NCBI GenBank assembly: GCA_013115125.1
Contig: JABANN010000091.1
Span: 1-64,000, forward strand
Length of the DNA: 64,000 bases
Reading direction: 5' to 3'
DNA from: Perkinsus olseni
Lineage: Eukaryota > Perkinsozoa > Perkinsida
Shown one piece after another: positions 63,931 to 64,000 of the stretch (its first letter is position 1; each line of letters begins with the position of its first letter). The translations under genes and the position numbers were made by a program. A model generated the notes under the pieces. The model saw only the letters and a program-made list of their open reading frames with translations. It had not been told where the DNA came from and did not search any database.

Positions 63931-64000
63931 ACTAATCCCCCTCAGATGGTGCATCGGTGATGCTAGTCTAACTAAGCCGTACTGTCGTAGGCGTTGGACT

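Noticed and set aside
1-64000. LTR retroelements, retroviruses, Polinton-like or other virus-like elements
   Set aside because: No paired long terminal repeats, polymerase, integrase, protease or capsid signatures were recognised on either strand. The ORFs at 12.2-13.0 kb are too featureless to assign.
1-64000. CRISPR array, bacterial operon features
   Set aside because: The only regular array (62430-62745) is a head-to-tail satellite without unique spacers; gene structure is eukaryotic.
1-64000. Trans-splicing leader (SL RNA) gene
   Set aside because: No sequence resembling the dinoflagellate/Perkinsus spliced leader (CCGTAGCCATTTTGGCTCAAG type) was seen.

Overview
This window looks like nuclear DNA of an intron-dense protist. 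My best guess is an alveolate of the Perkinsus group. The reasons are a Thr/Pro-tailed S8 subtilisin-like protease, several small secreted or Thr-rich proteins of no known family, a CELF-like RNA-binding protein with a WW domain, and genes cut into many short exons by GT-AG introns of about 40-60 nt. There are no operons, Shine-Dalgarno sites, CRISPR arrays or canonical rRNA/tRNA genes. All identifications are by eye; the genus is inference.

Layout, left to right. 1.0-4.6 kb (+): CELF-like RRM/WW protein. 5.2-6.5 kb (+): UbiA-type prenyltransferase. 8.2-10.5 kb: divergent pair of secreted paralogues, one with a Thr-rich tail. 12.2-13.0 kb: unrecognised, possibly mobile-element-derived ORFs. 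14.8-15.8 kb (-): coiled-coil protein. 17.2-20.4 kb (-): casein kinase 2 alpha, rebuilt as 12 exons giving 340 codons. 24.9-26.5 kb (-): intronless POT peptide transporter. 28.0-28.6 kb (+): single-pass membrane protein. 29.5-31.1 kb (-): FHIT-type HIT hydrolase, 4 exons. 31.9-35.8 kb (-): microbial rhodopsin with altered pump residues and a long acidic N-terminal extension. 36.8-40.6 kb (-): acidic/Ala-rich membrane protein beside an assembly gap, an MGC-acylated protein, a multipass protein and a tiny secreted protein. 40.9-41.4 kb (-): GNAT acetyltransferase. 43.6-44.9 kb (+): subtilisin. 46.2-47.9 kb (+): secreted protein whose last intron holds a foldback/TIR element. 49.8-55.6 kb (-): several unrecognised genes. 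56.3-58.0 kb (-): kelch/Asp-box protein. 59.9-62.4 kb (-): low-complexity and acylated proteins. 63.5-63.9 kb (+): small secreted protein.

The main signal is in the introns. Many short introns in unrelated genes share sequence, so they look like mobile or copied introns (introners). Family 1 carries tRNA-like sequence: a pol III B-box/T-arm (GGTTCGAnnCC type), sometimes also an A-box half, in about a dozen places, on either strand relative to the gene, often ending in a GCATTTT-like tail. Family 2 has the core AATTTCGTGGCGCGCG (6 copies, several making up an entire 38-52 nt intron). Family 3 has the core ATCGATCATTCGGGCGCGCG (3 copies). A weaker group shares GCTTCGCTCCGC. The host gene models stay in frame only when these sequences are removed with GT-AG boundaries, which is why I believe they are real introns. 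tRNA-derived introners are, as far as I know, undescribed; that novelty claim has not been searched.

No LTR retrovirus-like, Polinton-like or other virus-like element was recognised.
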